Source: Mycocentrospora acerina (taxonomy: Eukaryota > Ascomycota > Dothideomycetes > Pleosporales). Taken from it: a DNA stretch of 64,000 nucleotides. Shown here in pieces: positions 21,974-33,832 of the stretch. Location of the stretch: the NCBI GenBank assembly GCA_022701365.1, contig JAKUHH010000117.1:124001-188000 (forward strand), in the 5' to 3' direction. The stretch's first letter is position 1, and every line of letters begins with the position of its first letter. The notes beneath the pieces are model-generated. The model made no database searches. It had not been told where the DNA came from and saw only the letters and a program-made list of their open reading frames with translations. The position numbers were made by a program, and so were the translations under genes.

Positions 21974-22882
21974 ACCACTCGGGCCGCGGTGAGAAGCTCA
22001 TAAAACAACACTAAGCTTGTATCGGCTGTTGTGAGGTGACACGGATTGGTCATGCGCTCTGCAGTGGGGCATCAGCTATTGTTTGGTTCACATCTCAGAG
22101 AACGAGTGGATATGCGACTCGAATGCTGGTCAGTCAATAACGCCTATGATATGATATATACAGCGAGTGAAGCTTGGCCGTGATAGTAGTATGAACCATG
22201 CGCGAAAACAACTTTTTATGAGAACTAAACGCTATAAGACGACAGGAGTATTGATTACTCTCTGGAAATGTCCCCTCCATATTTTATTTGAAGAAAACGG
22301 AACGATTGACTTGCTACTACAAAGTGACTCATATTTCACGGTATCGCTGGCTTTCTGCTGTGACAATTACACTTATTAAATGCCACACCATTCTTGGTGT
22401 TCTGTTCACGAATACAGTTTTCTGGCTCTTACATATTTGCCTGATCAACCTAGAGCTACTCCTTCATGCAAGGAAACCAATTCTAACATAGGTATCGATG
22501 TGAAATAATAATAGTACCCTTAATTGGCATGTTGACTGGTTATCAAACTCTCTAGGAACTTTTCTAAGAGACGTAACGAGAAAAGGTCAAGCTGATTAGG
22601 TAATCATTGGTGTAAATCGAAGCCTGTAGGCAAGAACAGGGCTGCGCCACGTCACGATCCACCAATCAGCGTTACGGCACAGGCAGATGTGCATCATCCG
22701 TGCCCAAGCCGCAGTAGCTACACGACCACAACAACCGACTTTGGAAGTCGTTGTCCCACCCTTCAACACGATCGCATCGACTTGTGGCTCACTGTTCGGC
22801 ATGAAAAAAACTTCCTTGCTCTGACCCTCCGCCTAATGATGGCTCGGAGCTGCGCCGGGCTCCCTTGAAGTGGAAACGCGCC
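21974..22882. other. Intergenic region
   Basis: I see no gene. ORFs at 22167-22491 on the plus strand and 22596-22948 on the minus strand are motif-less, and the latter is antisense to the next gene's start. Confidence 0.55.
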
Positions 22883-24126
22883 ATGTCCCTCCCTGCGGAT
22901 GCGTCCGCCTCTAGTTCGCAACGCGGCGACAGTCCTCCTGCTAGTCATGTCTCCTCGAGTCCGAAACGTCCATCAAGTCCGATACATGATACGCCAATTA
23001 TACTGAGGGGTGCGTGGCCACACGTGTTGATGGAGAGCCTCAACGGTCTAAAGGAAGCCCCTCCGGAGCACGCTGATCTACTCGGTGATCGGCTTGCCGA
23101 GGGCGTTGACTTCGGTTTCATTCCCCAAGGCTTGCAGGTATGTGAATCAGACTAGACGTCCCCGATTGAGAGTAATATAAGCCTAGCACGTAATTAAAAA
23201 CGATCTCGAGGTGGGCCACCAATTCACCAAACCGGGAGACTTCGACTGCGACGATATGCGCTCTGCTGAGGAGATGTCGACCACATGGGGGGAAGTTAAG
23301 AAGATATTTCTCAATGCACGGGATTGCAAGGATGGCAGTCGGGATGAGAATGCGTGGTGCGACGATGTGTTGCGGCCTCTGGTTCACTTAGCTATGAAGT
23401 TGTACGGTGATGACAGATGGTGGTTCCAGAACGTGAACGTAGGCCTTGATTGAGTTTTGAGACTTAGCTAACTCATCATTCAGTCAATCGCAGTGCATCA
23501 ACCCTCTCTACCTTTCTACAGTCCCAGCTCCCACACTGATCGACTCTACTCGCCGCAACCTTATCGACCGTAAAACCGACTACGCCCTCTCATACTCACA
23601 TCGCGACTCTAAGATCTCAGCCCTCTATAAAAGACTTGACGCTACAAGCAATATGGAAATTGGACATACTCTTGATACATTCTCAAAGCGAACCGCTCTC
23701 TTTTCTGGCTTTGAAGTCAAACCTGCATCCGGAGACCACACCGAAGCAGAACTGCAGATGAGTATATGGATCGCCGCCTCCTTGCGTAAAAAGCAGGAAC
23801 TCGCACAGATGGCGCGAATTTCACTTGATCCCACAACAATGGTGGAGCCTGCGTTGACTATTGTGGGACATGAACATTCTGTCTACTACGCATATCCGCG
23901 TGAGGACTTGGTGTCTGGGAGAAGTGGTGTGCATGTTTTGGGCCCGGATCTCGACAGATTTGAAAGGCTAAGTACAGATTCAATACGTGGAATTTTTCGG
24001 TTAATCAGGTTGTATGGGAATTTATTGAAGTACGGGATGGATGAGGGAAAGCAGGGGTATTGGGGAGGGTTTCTCAGGCCCGTTCTAGAGAAGCTGGCTA
24101 GGGGTACTTTGATGGATGTGGCATGA
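22883..24126 (+). CDS. PD-(D/E)XK nuclease-like protein (3 exons, 379 aa)
   Basis: Exons 22883-23137, 23187-23438 and 23494-24126 join in phase; the introns are 49 and 55 nt. The N-terminus is Ser/Pro-rich. The conserved core follows: ENAWCDDVLRPLVHLA (Glu139), RWWFQNV, NLIDRKTDYALSYSH (Asp194/Asp198) and FSGFEVKPASGDHTEAELQMSIW with the Glu243-x-Lys245 pair. Together these match the fungal PD-(D/E)XK nuclease-like family as I know it, including the C-terminal VGHEHSVYYAY, VHVLGPD and GYWGGFL segments. The putative active-site acidic residues and the lysine are kept, so the fold looks intact. These proteins are numerous in some filamentous fungi and their biological role is unsettled. The upstream frame is open but its earlier initiator would be TTG, so the ATG at 22883 is chosen. 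Confidence 0.85.
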
Positions 24127-24920
24127 AGTCCAATATATACTAAAATGCGTTGGGGTCTGCGTTCAAGAAGAAGGAGTTGTCTTTCTGCTTATCGCTACAA
24201 TGGTCCCATCCTACGAAGAGGTTGTAGAAATACGGAGAGGCTTGAAGTGCAATCTTTCGTGTGTTATATTGGCGACCGGAGATGTCAAGAATGATGAGGT
24301 GAGAAAGCATGAAGAGGCTCAATGGGAAGTGTGGATGCGTCGTTGGCGATGTATCAAGCAATCGAAGGTACTCCCCTACCCATGAGTAAATTAATAAATT
24401 TTAACGTTTCATTGCAACTTGTGTGGTAACTGGACTGGGAAAAGCTTAGCACATCCACTAGATTTCGGCATTACTTGTGTGGAACCACCCCTTGCAAACA
24501 CCGGGCCCTTGTGGCCCATTCTCTTGGAAATCACTCAGCTGCTGGGGCGTCTTGTTGCTTAACTGTCTGTAGAGCAGTCATTATATGCTATCTTGCAAGT
24601 ACGGCAAAGTTAACGAAATCTAGCAGCAACAGTCCCGCGACCTCGTCGATCGCCAGGGAGCAGCACGTCGACAATAGTTACAGCAATCATCGCAGAGCGA
24701 TCCCTACTATGCGCAAAAACACGCAATACTCGAATTGCTGTAATTGCCTTCCCTCTGCGCACGCGGGTGTCTGCTGTGAGCCAACCTCCTCAGCTTCCAT
24801 AGCAGGTATCCTTTCGAGTCAACATCTATGTAGACGGAATTTTCACGAGTGAATTGACCATTTACATAGATGCGCTAATGTGGACAGCACTAAGAGGTAG
24901 GTGTCGCTTGTTTGCTCCGT
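24127..24920. other. Intergenic region
   Basis: The ORFs at 24116-24385, 24140-24361 and 24475-24852 overlap on both strands, lack motifs and could not be joined to anything. The Ser/Cys-rich ORF at 24475-24852 is the longest (125 codons), but I do not support it. Confidence 0.5.
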
Positions 24921-25976
24921 TCAATTACCTGCGTTCACCATCGGGGGCTGAGGCTCAGACTCGAGGTCTATAGTATGAATCCCATCACAAGAGGGGCAAG
25001 AGAAAGCCCGGATCAGATCAACCGTATGCCTAAATCGTTTAGACGTAACTCCAGTGTGGTTCCCGCATTTTGGGCAAATCTTCCCATTAAAGAGGCTACC
25101 TCGAGACGCCACGTACGAGCAATCGTGAGGTCCAGCATGAGCATAGCGGCAATTATCACATGTGAATATGTGGTTAGTAACATCCTCTATCTTGGACGTA
25201 TGCAGGCCACTGAGCAGAATATCAGTCGCCAAATCCGCGGTTGAGCGGAGGAGTCCTGCTGTGCTTTCCAACTGAAGGATCGAATTCAACACAACAGGAC
25301 GATTCGCAACGGCAGCAACGACCAGACCTCGCAAATCCTTGTGAGCCGGCACTTCTGGTATCGTGTAGTCGTAGACTAAGGTAGCCACAGCGACCCAGTC
25401 ATCGCTCTCGACGGCATTTACAGTGTCCGCAAATGAAGTTCTCGCGAGCTTGTAAAGCGATGCGCAGTCGTACTTGTCAGCGATAATAACAACTTGCGCA
25501 TGAAGGAGGGATTTGGACGTGTCGTATTGAGAGACGTTGTAGCCGGCTTCGTAGAAACATGACACCATACAGTCAATGGCATTGGCGAATTTAGGGTCAT
25601 CGTTTAGAGTAATTATTCCGCTCTTCGTCTCCTACAATGTAACATTAGCTAAGGCTCTGGCTTTGTTTCGACTTGAATCACTTGCTTCGAAGCCAATTGT
25701 GACCGCCTTCTGAAACCATTTAGAATGACAGCATGCGAGCGCTTTGTGGATCTGCCAGCTCTTCTCGCCAAAAGTCAAGATGAGATCGGACAGATTACCA
25801 GCTAATAAATATCTTCGAATTGTTAGCAGCAGTAGTACTAAGTGCTAGAAACTGCAATCAGAGAATAGGCACGTCGACGATTGGAAGGTGGTCGCGGTCG
25901 TCTTCTCCTCATCTTGAGATGCCTTAGAAGGACGGACTCACCCTGAAAGATCGCGGATGAAGTTTTCAGCAGCCAT
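24921..25976 (-). CDS. BTB/POZ-domain protein with Cys-rich C-terminus (3 exons, 290 aa)
   Basis: Minus-strand exons 25976-25942, 25812-25686 and 25631-24921 join in phase. The BTB fold is clear: GNLSDLILTFGEKSWQIHKALAC, SKWFQKAVTIGFEE, GIITLNDDP, MVSCFYEAGY and then ADKYDCASLYKLA (about residues 17-120). Near residues 215-285 the pairs CDNC, CPKC and CPSC suggest a small zinc-binding module, an unusual addition. BTB proteins mediate dimerisation and often act as Cullin-3 adaptors; which applies here is unknown. The first intron is long for this window (129 nt), with a CTAAC branch and an AAG acceptor. The second (54 nt) begins GCAAGT and ends TGTAG, and no GT donor preserves the frame. Confidence 0.8.
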
Positions 25977-28655
25977 GGTGGTCTTGGAATTGAGACTGGA
26001 GTCATTAGCTAGGGAAGGAAGAAGCGTCTGACATGTCCCTCACGTCCCTCAAGACAGTAATTGGTTGACTCTCACACTTCACCCATGCTGTGTAACAGCA
26101 ATGATTCGCTACAGTTCAAGGATCAAGCGATACGAAATTGACCTGTGTGCAAGCCCTTGTACTCTATTAGGGACCTTTAAAGAAATCTCAGAGAAGGATG
26201 AACGCGACATTCCCGATGGCACACCAGATTGAATTCTGTTTCGACCACACAGTATCGTGGCGATAAACCTCGCAACCTTGTGTGCCTGCAAGCAGCATCG
26301 CGATAATGGCCATCGCGACCGACGCAGAGTCTCGACACTGCGCGCTTATTCATCCCCACCACCGACTTGAGCTTATCTGCTCACGACAGCAATACTTAGA
26401 CCACTTAAGGCATGACGAGTCCGCAGGATGGTGCAAACAATGACGGTTCAAGGCACCATAAGCTTGGACGGGATGATGGAGCTCCAAACCTAATTTCTCC
26501 CAACAGTGGATACTGTTGAATGAATGAGTGGCGATGGAAGATCGCTGCTCCGTTTACCAAATTTGGACCAGTTTCAAGCTAAGGTACAAATCGCGGTTGT
26601 AATTAAACACATTGTTCGACAGCACGTGCACAGGGCCAATTATTGCTTTAAGAACATCAATGACAATTCGTGCAAAGAGCTGGTCATTTGGGTCCAATGG
26701 TTGCTGCAACGCTAATTGAGTTACCAACGCAGAAGATTGGAGGATATACCAAAGGAGGGGGGGGTGAGAGATGGAAGAAATAAGCACGTAACTCTCCACT
26801 CGTCACTCGCCACTGGCCGCTGGAATGGATAGAAGGCTGGGATTGCGATAGATAAAGGCTTTTCAGAGCGAGGCTTCTGCGCGCCCATTGCACGTACTGT
26901 CAAAATTCAATTTTCCCGTCCCGTATCTATTGCAAACAAACAGTATAATATGCGCGTTCGTTATGGTTGGTTTCAGCCGAGAACGAATTTGATTTGCGTC
27001 GCTTACAAGGATCTGTGATGATGCCTGCTGGCTAGAGGCTGTAATATTCAAGAGACAAAGTTACCATCAACTACAACCAAAATTATTGGCCATAAAGGAC
27101 AAAGTAGAAAAACAACCCTGTTTTTAGACCCTTCTTTGCAACAATGTGACTGGGAGCTGGCTCATCCTTACTGAGGCCTGTTCAAGGTATCACAAGGTGT
27201 ACTTCTGTTAGTTGTTTTCGTCATTAAAGTATGACATTAGGCGCCGCGCAAGCTCAACAGTAAAGTAGGTAGCTAGGCGATACGCCACGTGCATTGGATG
27301 CATGGTTCCGCTTGCTGTAACAGATAGCTACTCGTCCCACTTGTGCGATATCCACAGCCTCTCTCCAAGCTCTTCTCCATCTTAACGCAATGCAAGTCGC
27401 GGCATATGTTTAGGGATTGTGGTGTGTTGCTGAAGAGGCCCGTGGTGAGTATGGCACCGAGCTCTGATCTCAAAGCTGGGCTCGCGCGGAGTTGTTCGGG
27501 ATGTCTAGTGTCGACACGGCTGGTTTGACGGCATTAGCCAGCGGAAATGGAGCAGTAGATTCGATAGAGGTCCTACCACCATTAACGCTAGGCTGAGAGT
27601 TACTCGAAGCATAACGAGTCACCACTGTTCCATGGTCTGAAGTGTGGTAGTACAGTTGCCTCGGTGTTGTAGGTAAGAGCAGCCCGAAGTTTTGCAGGCG
27701 TGAGGTCAGCAACGCAGGCACAGTCTTTTGCCATCTAGAGCTGTCAGAGGTGGACAGGGCTACTGCAAGTCTGCCGTCACGACCAATGTACCCCGTACCC
27801 GCAAGCCCCACCGCTGCAGTGTACGGCACCAGGTACACAAATGCGCAGCGAAAAGCGGCTCGCAATAGAGTACGACAACTACTGCCAGGCGTGGGATGCT
27901 CTGTAGACGATTGCTACGTGAGGTGAGTGTTCCAGCCCAAGCAGCCATTCAACACTACCAATGTCGATTCGTATTCGGCGTCATCAGACAGGTTGCTGAC
28001 ATGGAGCTGTAGGAGTACTCCACCACCACCAGCATCACCAACGGCGGCTGCGTCACGACGTTGAGCCCGCTTGGAGACTACGACAAAAGTTCAAGAGCAT
28101 CCCTGAGAGCATACGAGCTCCCCAGCGACAGCGTAGCTGTACGGATTATTGATGATTGAAAATAACAAAATGAACTTTGTCACAATCATGGGCATGTGTA
28201 CTGAAGGCCTGGTGGCTATTGGCTAGATCAATATGAGGGGCAATTCAAGGTTGACGGTCGACACAATTTCTTTACGCGAGAGCGAATATCTTGCGACTGG
28301 CTGTACATCGCCTTCTGAGAGCTCATGGTGTAGACTTTGAGTAACCGCGACTTCGAGCGTGGGTACATGACGCCGACACGCCTTCACAGATGTGCAGAGA
28401 TGCGATGTTGGCCATCGAGAACAACATCAATCGCGCTACTGATTACGAGGCAATTGTCGCGACAATATACTGGTGCACACGACACTTCCGCATGGATCAC
28501 TCCCTCCTTGCCGCCATCCTGGAGCTTGTGCACGACGGAGATGCCATGCCTGAGGATTAGCTAATGCGTCCTTCCAGCTTTACGTTTGAATTGACTGATT
28601 ATTTAGCCACTCCGTTGTATATTTTGCATTACTACACGCATCACTTACGTCATCA
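25977..28655. other. Long intergenic region, mixed composition
   Basis: No gene is supported. The longest ORF, 27470-27865 on the minus strand (131 codons), has no motif and shadows in other frames. Those at 26109-26362, 26554-26903 and 28337-28564 are similar. The composition around 27.3-28.6 kb is closer to coding than the flanks, so an unrecognised or broken gene may lie there. Confidence 0.45.
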
Positions 28656-28868
28656 ATGGGCAGTTTGAAGCATGTAATGGCGTTGCTCCTTTCGCCTCAA
28701 GACAAGGCAAGACGAGACAAGGCAGAACCGGCATTTGTTGTTAGTCACAAAAATCACACTTTCGTTTCTCTCACATACTCTGATCGTTTCGATACTAAGT
28801 CAAGACTCGGGATGTATGAAGTCTTTGGTGAGTTCTTATCAACTCCAGCCAACGCTACTAGTTATTGA
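28656..28868 (+). CDS. Possible small ORF, 70 aa
   Basis: An ATG-started frame, MGSLKHVMALLL and onward, includes a charged stretch (DKARRDKAEPAFVV) and a YSDRFDTKSRLGMYEVF segment that looks protein-like. No family is recognised, and no convincing splice partner was found on either side. It may be one exon of a larger gene or a chance ORF. Confidence 0.2.
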   Translation: MGSLKHVMALLLSPQDKARRDKAEPAFVVSHKNHTFVSLTYSDRFDTKSRLGMYEVFGEFLSTPANATSY

Positions 28869-29293
28869 GCGGCTTTGTACAAATCTGATGTCATTTTTTG
28901 AATCGTTATCTTAAGAGAGACTCTTCTCATGCCATACGAAGGATAGAGACTGACGAAGATCAGATAAGTGATCGTATTATTGATTAGAGGTTATGAGTCG
29001 AGAACATTCGTATTTCCTAATCATTACGAATGTATACAGCAGGGCATTCTTAATGAGACAGTACTATCTTACCGACCTATGATGTTAGACGTAGACCCTA
29101 AGATTCCACTGTACTAATCAACTGCCATTGTAGAGATGGTGGTAAAGAATTATTTTTTCCAGACACGATGGAGCAAAAAGTAGAGTCTAGCCGCTTCCAG
29201 CAGTACGCCGAACATGAAACCAGTCAAACAACAAGTGATATGCTCCAGTATATGATTCAACTACTTACGAATGATGCAGTGCTTGAGAGTTTC

Positions 29294-29861
29294 CTACAGA
29301 TTGTTTTTGCAAGATTCCAGCCCATCGCAGCCTCTTGACTGATCATTGGAATCACTGATCCTCCCTACCAACATCTCGTCATCACTATCAAGATTGTTAT
29401 CAAGATCACTGTCAAGATCACTGTCAAGGTCGCTCTCAAGATCATCGATAATCTCAACACCATTATCAATATCAATACCATCATAGAGCGAGCTCAACGC
29501 CATGAGTTTTTCTACTGCTCCAGTCAGCTTCTAGTCAAATCTGAATGTTCACTACTGGTCTACCATCGTCAGGTGCTTGCAAGTAATCTAAGAAATCTTC
29601 CTCAATCTGTTCTAGCCACCGATAACTCGGCGATTCGTCTGGATCAGCCCAAACTCGTTGTTGCAGGATCTCGTAGAATGCTCGCGCTTTGCCCGACGTG
29701 GACTGATCGTCAAGGCCAAGTTCAGAACTTAGTAACTCTCCAAAGAATGTGCAAGGTTCACCAGTCTCTTGAGTGACGATTGCGGGCGGCATTTGTAGTG
29801 TGCTAATGTAGTAACATTGCTCAAAGACCGTAGTCGATATATCTTCAACCCCCGCTCCCAT
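29294..29861 (-). CDS. Small acidic protein with Asp-Leu-Asp-Ser repeats (2 exons, 172 aa)
   Basis: Minus-strand exons 29861-29564 and 29514-29294 join in phase 1 across a 49-nt intron (GTAGAC...GAGCAG), giving LQAPDDVEKLMALSSLYDG at the junction. The N-terminal half (MGAGVEDISTTVFEQCYY) is globular-looking, with WLEQIEEDFLDYLQ near residue 90. The second exon carries a run built on DLDSD encoded by a tandem 12-bp repeat at about 29385-29440. No family is recognised. The promoter and the first codons were duplicated to about 35.2 kb. The repeat tract could vary in copy number between strains. Confidence 0.6.
29385..29440 (-). repeat. Tandem 12-bp repeat in coding sequence
   Basis: Four to five imperfect units of the type TCAAGATCACTG (plus strand) encode the Leu-Asp-Ser-Asp run of the acidic protein. 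Unit boundaries vary by one or two bases. Confidence 0.7.
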
Positions 29862-30690
29862 GAGCCAACGCGAGATAGTTTGTCATGATTAACAATTATG
29901 AAAAACAGTATTTGCTGAAAATCAAATGACGAAACGGCGCAATCGAATATCTGAGAAGCCTTGTTTATATCTTAGAGGCCAACTTCAAGAGAAGAAACAA
30001 GATTGCCTGCAATAAGAGAACGCCTGGATGGCAGAAAGCGTTACAGGCGTATTTGGACTGAAACATTCGAATTATAGAAGATCAATCAATCGAACGACCA
30101 TGTCTCCTTTGAAGGCTCTATGTCACTTTTCAAGAAATTGACACAGTAGCAACTTACAGTCGCACATTGATGAGTTCAACCCTTTGTCAGTGAAGGCAAT
30201 TGCGTTTCAAGAACCTCAGTTGTGAAAAACTTCAGAAATACACAAAAGTTTCCCTTAATATACGGCAGGCTTCGCTAACAAAACATGAGTTGCTTTACAA
30301 ATTGCAAAAATAATATTCCCAGCAAAACCCATGTCATTGCGAGAAATGCCGTGTGTACTTGACTGTAAAGCAGCAGAAACCCTTCCTTCGTCTGTAAACT
30401 GAATACTTTTGTGAAAATATTGTGCAGTAGGTCATCTTTTGCCTTCTGGTAGCCATTTTTAGACGTAGATTCAATATTATCGTCATTTTCTCAAGCGTAG
30501 CAGAATACTTCCACTACAGCTCTATCACTCACCCGGGATTATTCCCAATATTCATAATACACTAGCGCACAACCTATAAAGTAATCTTCAGTCCTGTGGC
30601 AGCAGTACGAGGATGATGCGCGCACCGTCGCCACCCCTGTCAGTACTTTCCAATCAAGCGATGCCAGTTTAGTCAGTACGAACCGCCTTC
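29835..30690. repeat. Segmental duplication, copy 1
   Basis: This stretch covers the first codons and about 0.83 kb of upstream sequence of the acidic-repeat gene. It matches 35223-36120 in the same orientation, offset by about 5.39 kb. It is the longer-conserved partner, since here the start codon leads into an intact gene. Confidence 0.75.
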
Positions 30691-30818
30691 CATACAGTTC
30701 ACGTAACTATTGCTTGCAATCTAACTAGCAAGTTTTTACATTATCACCGACGTTTAATACACCCCTCGCCTACCCGAAATACAAAATGTGGATTATTTAG
30801 CAAAATCTCGACCGTATA

Positions 30819-32917
30819 CCGTGTCCTTGCGCGTGATGCCCGGATTCGCGTGACGCCCCGAAACACCAAAACCATCTCACATAGAAATGAGGTTATTGAG
30901 CCACACACAATTGCTACTATTATAGGATTTTTTAGTAGATAGTATAGATAATATATGCGAAGCTTTTGGTCTACTTAAATTTGCTTGGTAGCCTAATCGC
31001 ACAGCCTTTTCGTGACTGTGGTGGTGGAGGTGCAGGAACAGCTTCATAAGACTCACCACCACCTGACGCATCTACCACCTGTTTCCTGCGCTTATCAGCT
31101 TGTTAAGGAGGCCTTGAAGCCTTTCTATTACCCTTTTAGGATAATTAGAGAGCTTTTCTAGTGTTGTTCTCCTGTCTCTTACGCTCTCGTTCAGCTGCCT
31201 GTTTTGCCTTCTCTTTCTCCTTAACTACCTTTGCTGCCTCTCTTGCTACACGCTTCTCCTAAGCTATCTTTTCTAGATAAAGCTTGTAAGCTTTCTTAAG
31301 TTCCTTTTTGTTAGTCTTTTAGAGTTAAAGCTCCTTTTCTTCCTGCTCCTTGACTAATTGACGAGCACGTGCTTCTCTGATTTTTTGTAGTTACCAGAAA
31401 ACAGCACTACTATAGTACTCCTAACGTTGTTGCAAATCAAGAGCCTTGCTATGCTCCTTCTGCCTCTTCTTAACAATAAGCGCTTTTTTAAGCCCTTGAT
31501 TTTTAAGCTCAAGCAGCTCATTTTAAACTTAAAGAGAGTGGTATATCTAACTAAGATCTTTTGCTTCTTCTGTGTCTTTGTTAACCACTGCTTTGTGTAG
31601 CAGCCTTGCTAACCTCCTCTAATTAGAAGTGAGAGGTAGTGAGCCTTTTAGTGACTCCTGCTTATCCTGAGTAAATCTTTTTAAGTATCTTAGCTAGTTT
31701 AAATGTTGAGATTCCTGTTGCTTTAAAAGACTTTAATATTTTCTCTTTTTAAAAGGAGTGTTGCCAGGCTCTCTAGAATAGAGGCAAGAAGTCACCCTTT
31801 TTGACTGGGAGAAGCCTCTAGCTATTGTGAAGGCGAGTTAAGTGCTCCTTTGAATACGCTGTTAAGAGAGGCTTGAATATAGCTACATTAAGTGGCTAGA
31901 GCGTGTGGGTTGAGTGAGGAGGAAGGATAGCAACAAGGATTCTATTCTTATCATAGTAATCTAAGAAATCTATAGAAACGTGAGATCTATAGCTATTAAG
32001 GATGAGTAGCCTTTATGATCTCTTTGCCTTTGCCTTAGTGTGGCGATTAAACACCTGCTTAAGCTAGGCAAGACCTGTATTGTTATTAGTCCATCCTGAG
32101 GGTGACAAGTTGACGAGAATCTCGTGTTTCCTAGCCTTAATTGCTTCAACCTAGCTTAATTATATGCCCTTTTTAGCAGCCTCAAATATATGGCTTAGCG
32201 GCAGGCTTAATCTATCTGCACATACACATGCTAGGAGGGTTATCCACTCACGTAAGCCATCCTGGATAGCTGCTGTAACCTCCCTTTTCTCCTACATTCT
32301 CCTGCTAAACACTCGTTTTAATCGGCTGGTGATACCAAGGAGAAAGCCTTTCTCATCCATATTATATGTGTTGCAAGGCTTAACGTTGTACTTGTTAATT
32401 TTCTTATTTAAGATATTAAAATAGAGGCTGTATTTAGCCCGTGAGTTAGCTTGGTGGCGATTAGTGTCTATACTAGTTGTCTATTGTGATGTGAGATAGT
32501 GTGAATTCTAGTTAATGAAGCGTGTAACCCAGCTCTTACTCACAGTCTCTTTTGCAATACACAAGGCAAAGCTTTGTATCATCTCTTGTGTAGGTAGTAG
32601 GCCTTTTTTTGTAAGGCTTTCTATATACTTTATAAGCTCCTGCTCTTGTTAAGGGCTGAGCTTTTGTTAATTAATTAACTTAACTGCATGCAGAGCTTGA
32701 GCAGCCTTACACCGTCAGGCTAGTGTAGATCAATCAACACTATGCTTGCTAGCTATTTTTGTGTACGATAACTTTTCTCTAAGCTCTAGCGACTCTACAG
32801 CTTTAATAGCAGCCTTAATTGACGTCATATTGGTTGAGTTGTGTCGTGTTGAAGTATAGGTCAGTTTTGGTGTTTCGGGGCGTCACGCGAATCCGGGCAT
32901 CACGCGCACGGACACGG
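30819..32917 (-). mobile_element. Degraded pogo/Fot1-type transposon, copy 2
   Basis: The inverted repeats (30819-30872 and 32864-32917) match each other over about 54 bp with one difference. They are flanked by perfect TA at 30817-30818 and 32918-32919. Structure and strand are as in copy 1, without the solo LTR. The N-terminal transposase segment (about 32577-32828) has lost its ATG and is interrupted. The DDE core at about 31810-32150 carries the same stops and the same Asp-to-Asn change as copy 1. Most of the element differs from copy 1 at many sites, mainly by transitions, but 31808-32230 is almost identical to 6664-7086. Confidence 0.9.
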
Positions 32918-33250
32918 TACTGAAGCATTGTGCCGAGCAGCTTTTGCAGCCTACGGAGGCTTAGTTACCTACGAGAATAGTAACTCACAGCAACATCAAT
33001 CTCCAAAACTCAAACATCGCCACAGCGCTTTCAGTCGTATTTAAGACTATTCAGTTGATAGAAATTTCGAGCGCACGTGGATGCCTACGTGCGTTGAATT
33101 TCGTAGATGAATAAAAATCGCTTCTGTCTTGTTGCCCTGGTCTACAAGCCCAATCACAGAATCCCGGGCCATTGATGTTCCGGCGGGGTTGGCGGATTGA
33201 TCCTCTGGAAACTCATTGCGCATCCAGAAAGACCTTTTCATCTCATCAGA

Positions 33251-33832
33251 ATGGCGAATAATACCGATTCTCTGGCTGCCCTCGTGATCTCAACAACTGC
33301 AGCGGTTAGCACGCTCAACGTCACACTCGATGCTATTCCAAGCCCACCTATCCAGCTTCAAACTCAACTTCAAGCTTTTACAACTCTGCTATTGCCGCTG
33401 AACGTAGTTCACGATAACGTCAATCTTGAGGCAGCGGTTCTGGATCTGATCAGAAAGGTCCGGGATTACTGTGCGGCTATCGACAATTCGATTAAGCAGT
33501 GTGCACAATCAAACCTCCAAGATTGGACTACCTTTCAATATGAAGGACAGGATTTTACGGCCATTGCAGACAACCTGAAGATATACCTATCTACCATTAC
33601 AATAGGGTCCTTGGATAGATTGATGTTTGCCTCCACCCATACTGGCTTGAGTTCATGCTAACATTGGTACAGCTCTCAGGGTGTTGTTTCATTTTCTGCT
33701 GAAGGGTTTAGAGAGTATAAAGAGCTCATTGCTGATACAAATGCCGCTAACGAAGTCCGTTTAAGAGATGTGTATTTAAAGATAGTTGCTCTGGAGGAGA
33801 GGTTTAATATAGATGTTGCGTCAGATATTTAA
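33251..33832 (+). CDS. Stand-alone Helo-like/STAND N-terminal domain protein (2 exons, 177 aa)
   Basis: Exons 33251-33624 and 33673-33832 join in phase 2 across a 48-nt intron (GTTTGC...GCTAAC...TACAG), giving LDRLISQGVVSF. Helical heptads begin MANNTDSLAALVISTTAAVSTLNVTLD. They are followed by the WTTFQYEGQDFTAIADNLKIYLSTITI segment, which resembles the central helix pair of the fungal STAND N-terminal and Helo-like domains that precede NACHT or ankyrin modules. No such C-terminal module follows, so this is the domain alone, of normal length for it. In relatives the domain acts in heterokaryon incompatibility and regulated cell death by membrane insertion or oligomerisation; transferring that role here is inference. 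It lies 330 bp beyond the right end of pogo copy 2. Confidence 0.6.

Noticed and set aside
27470..27865. 131-codon minus ORF
   Set aside because: No motif, no splice partner, and shadow ORFs in neighbouring frames; left as an unannotated possibility.
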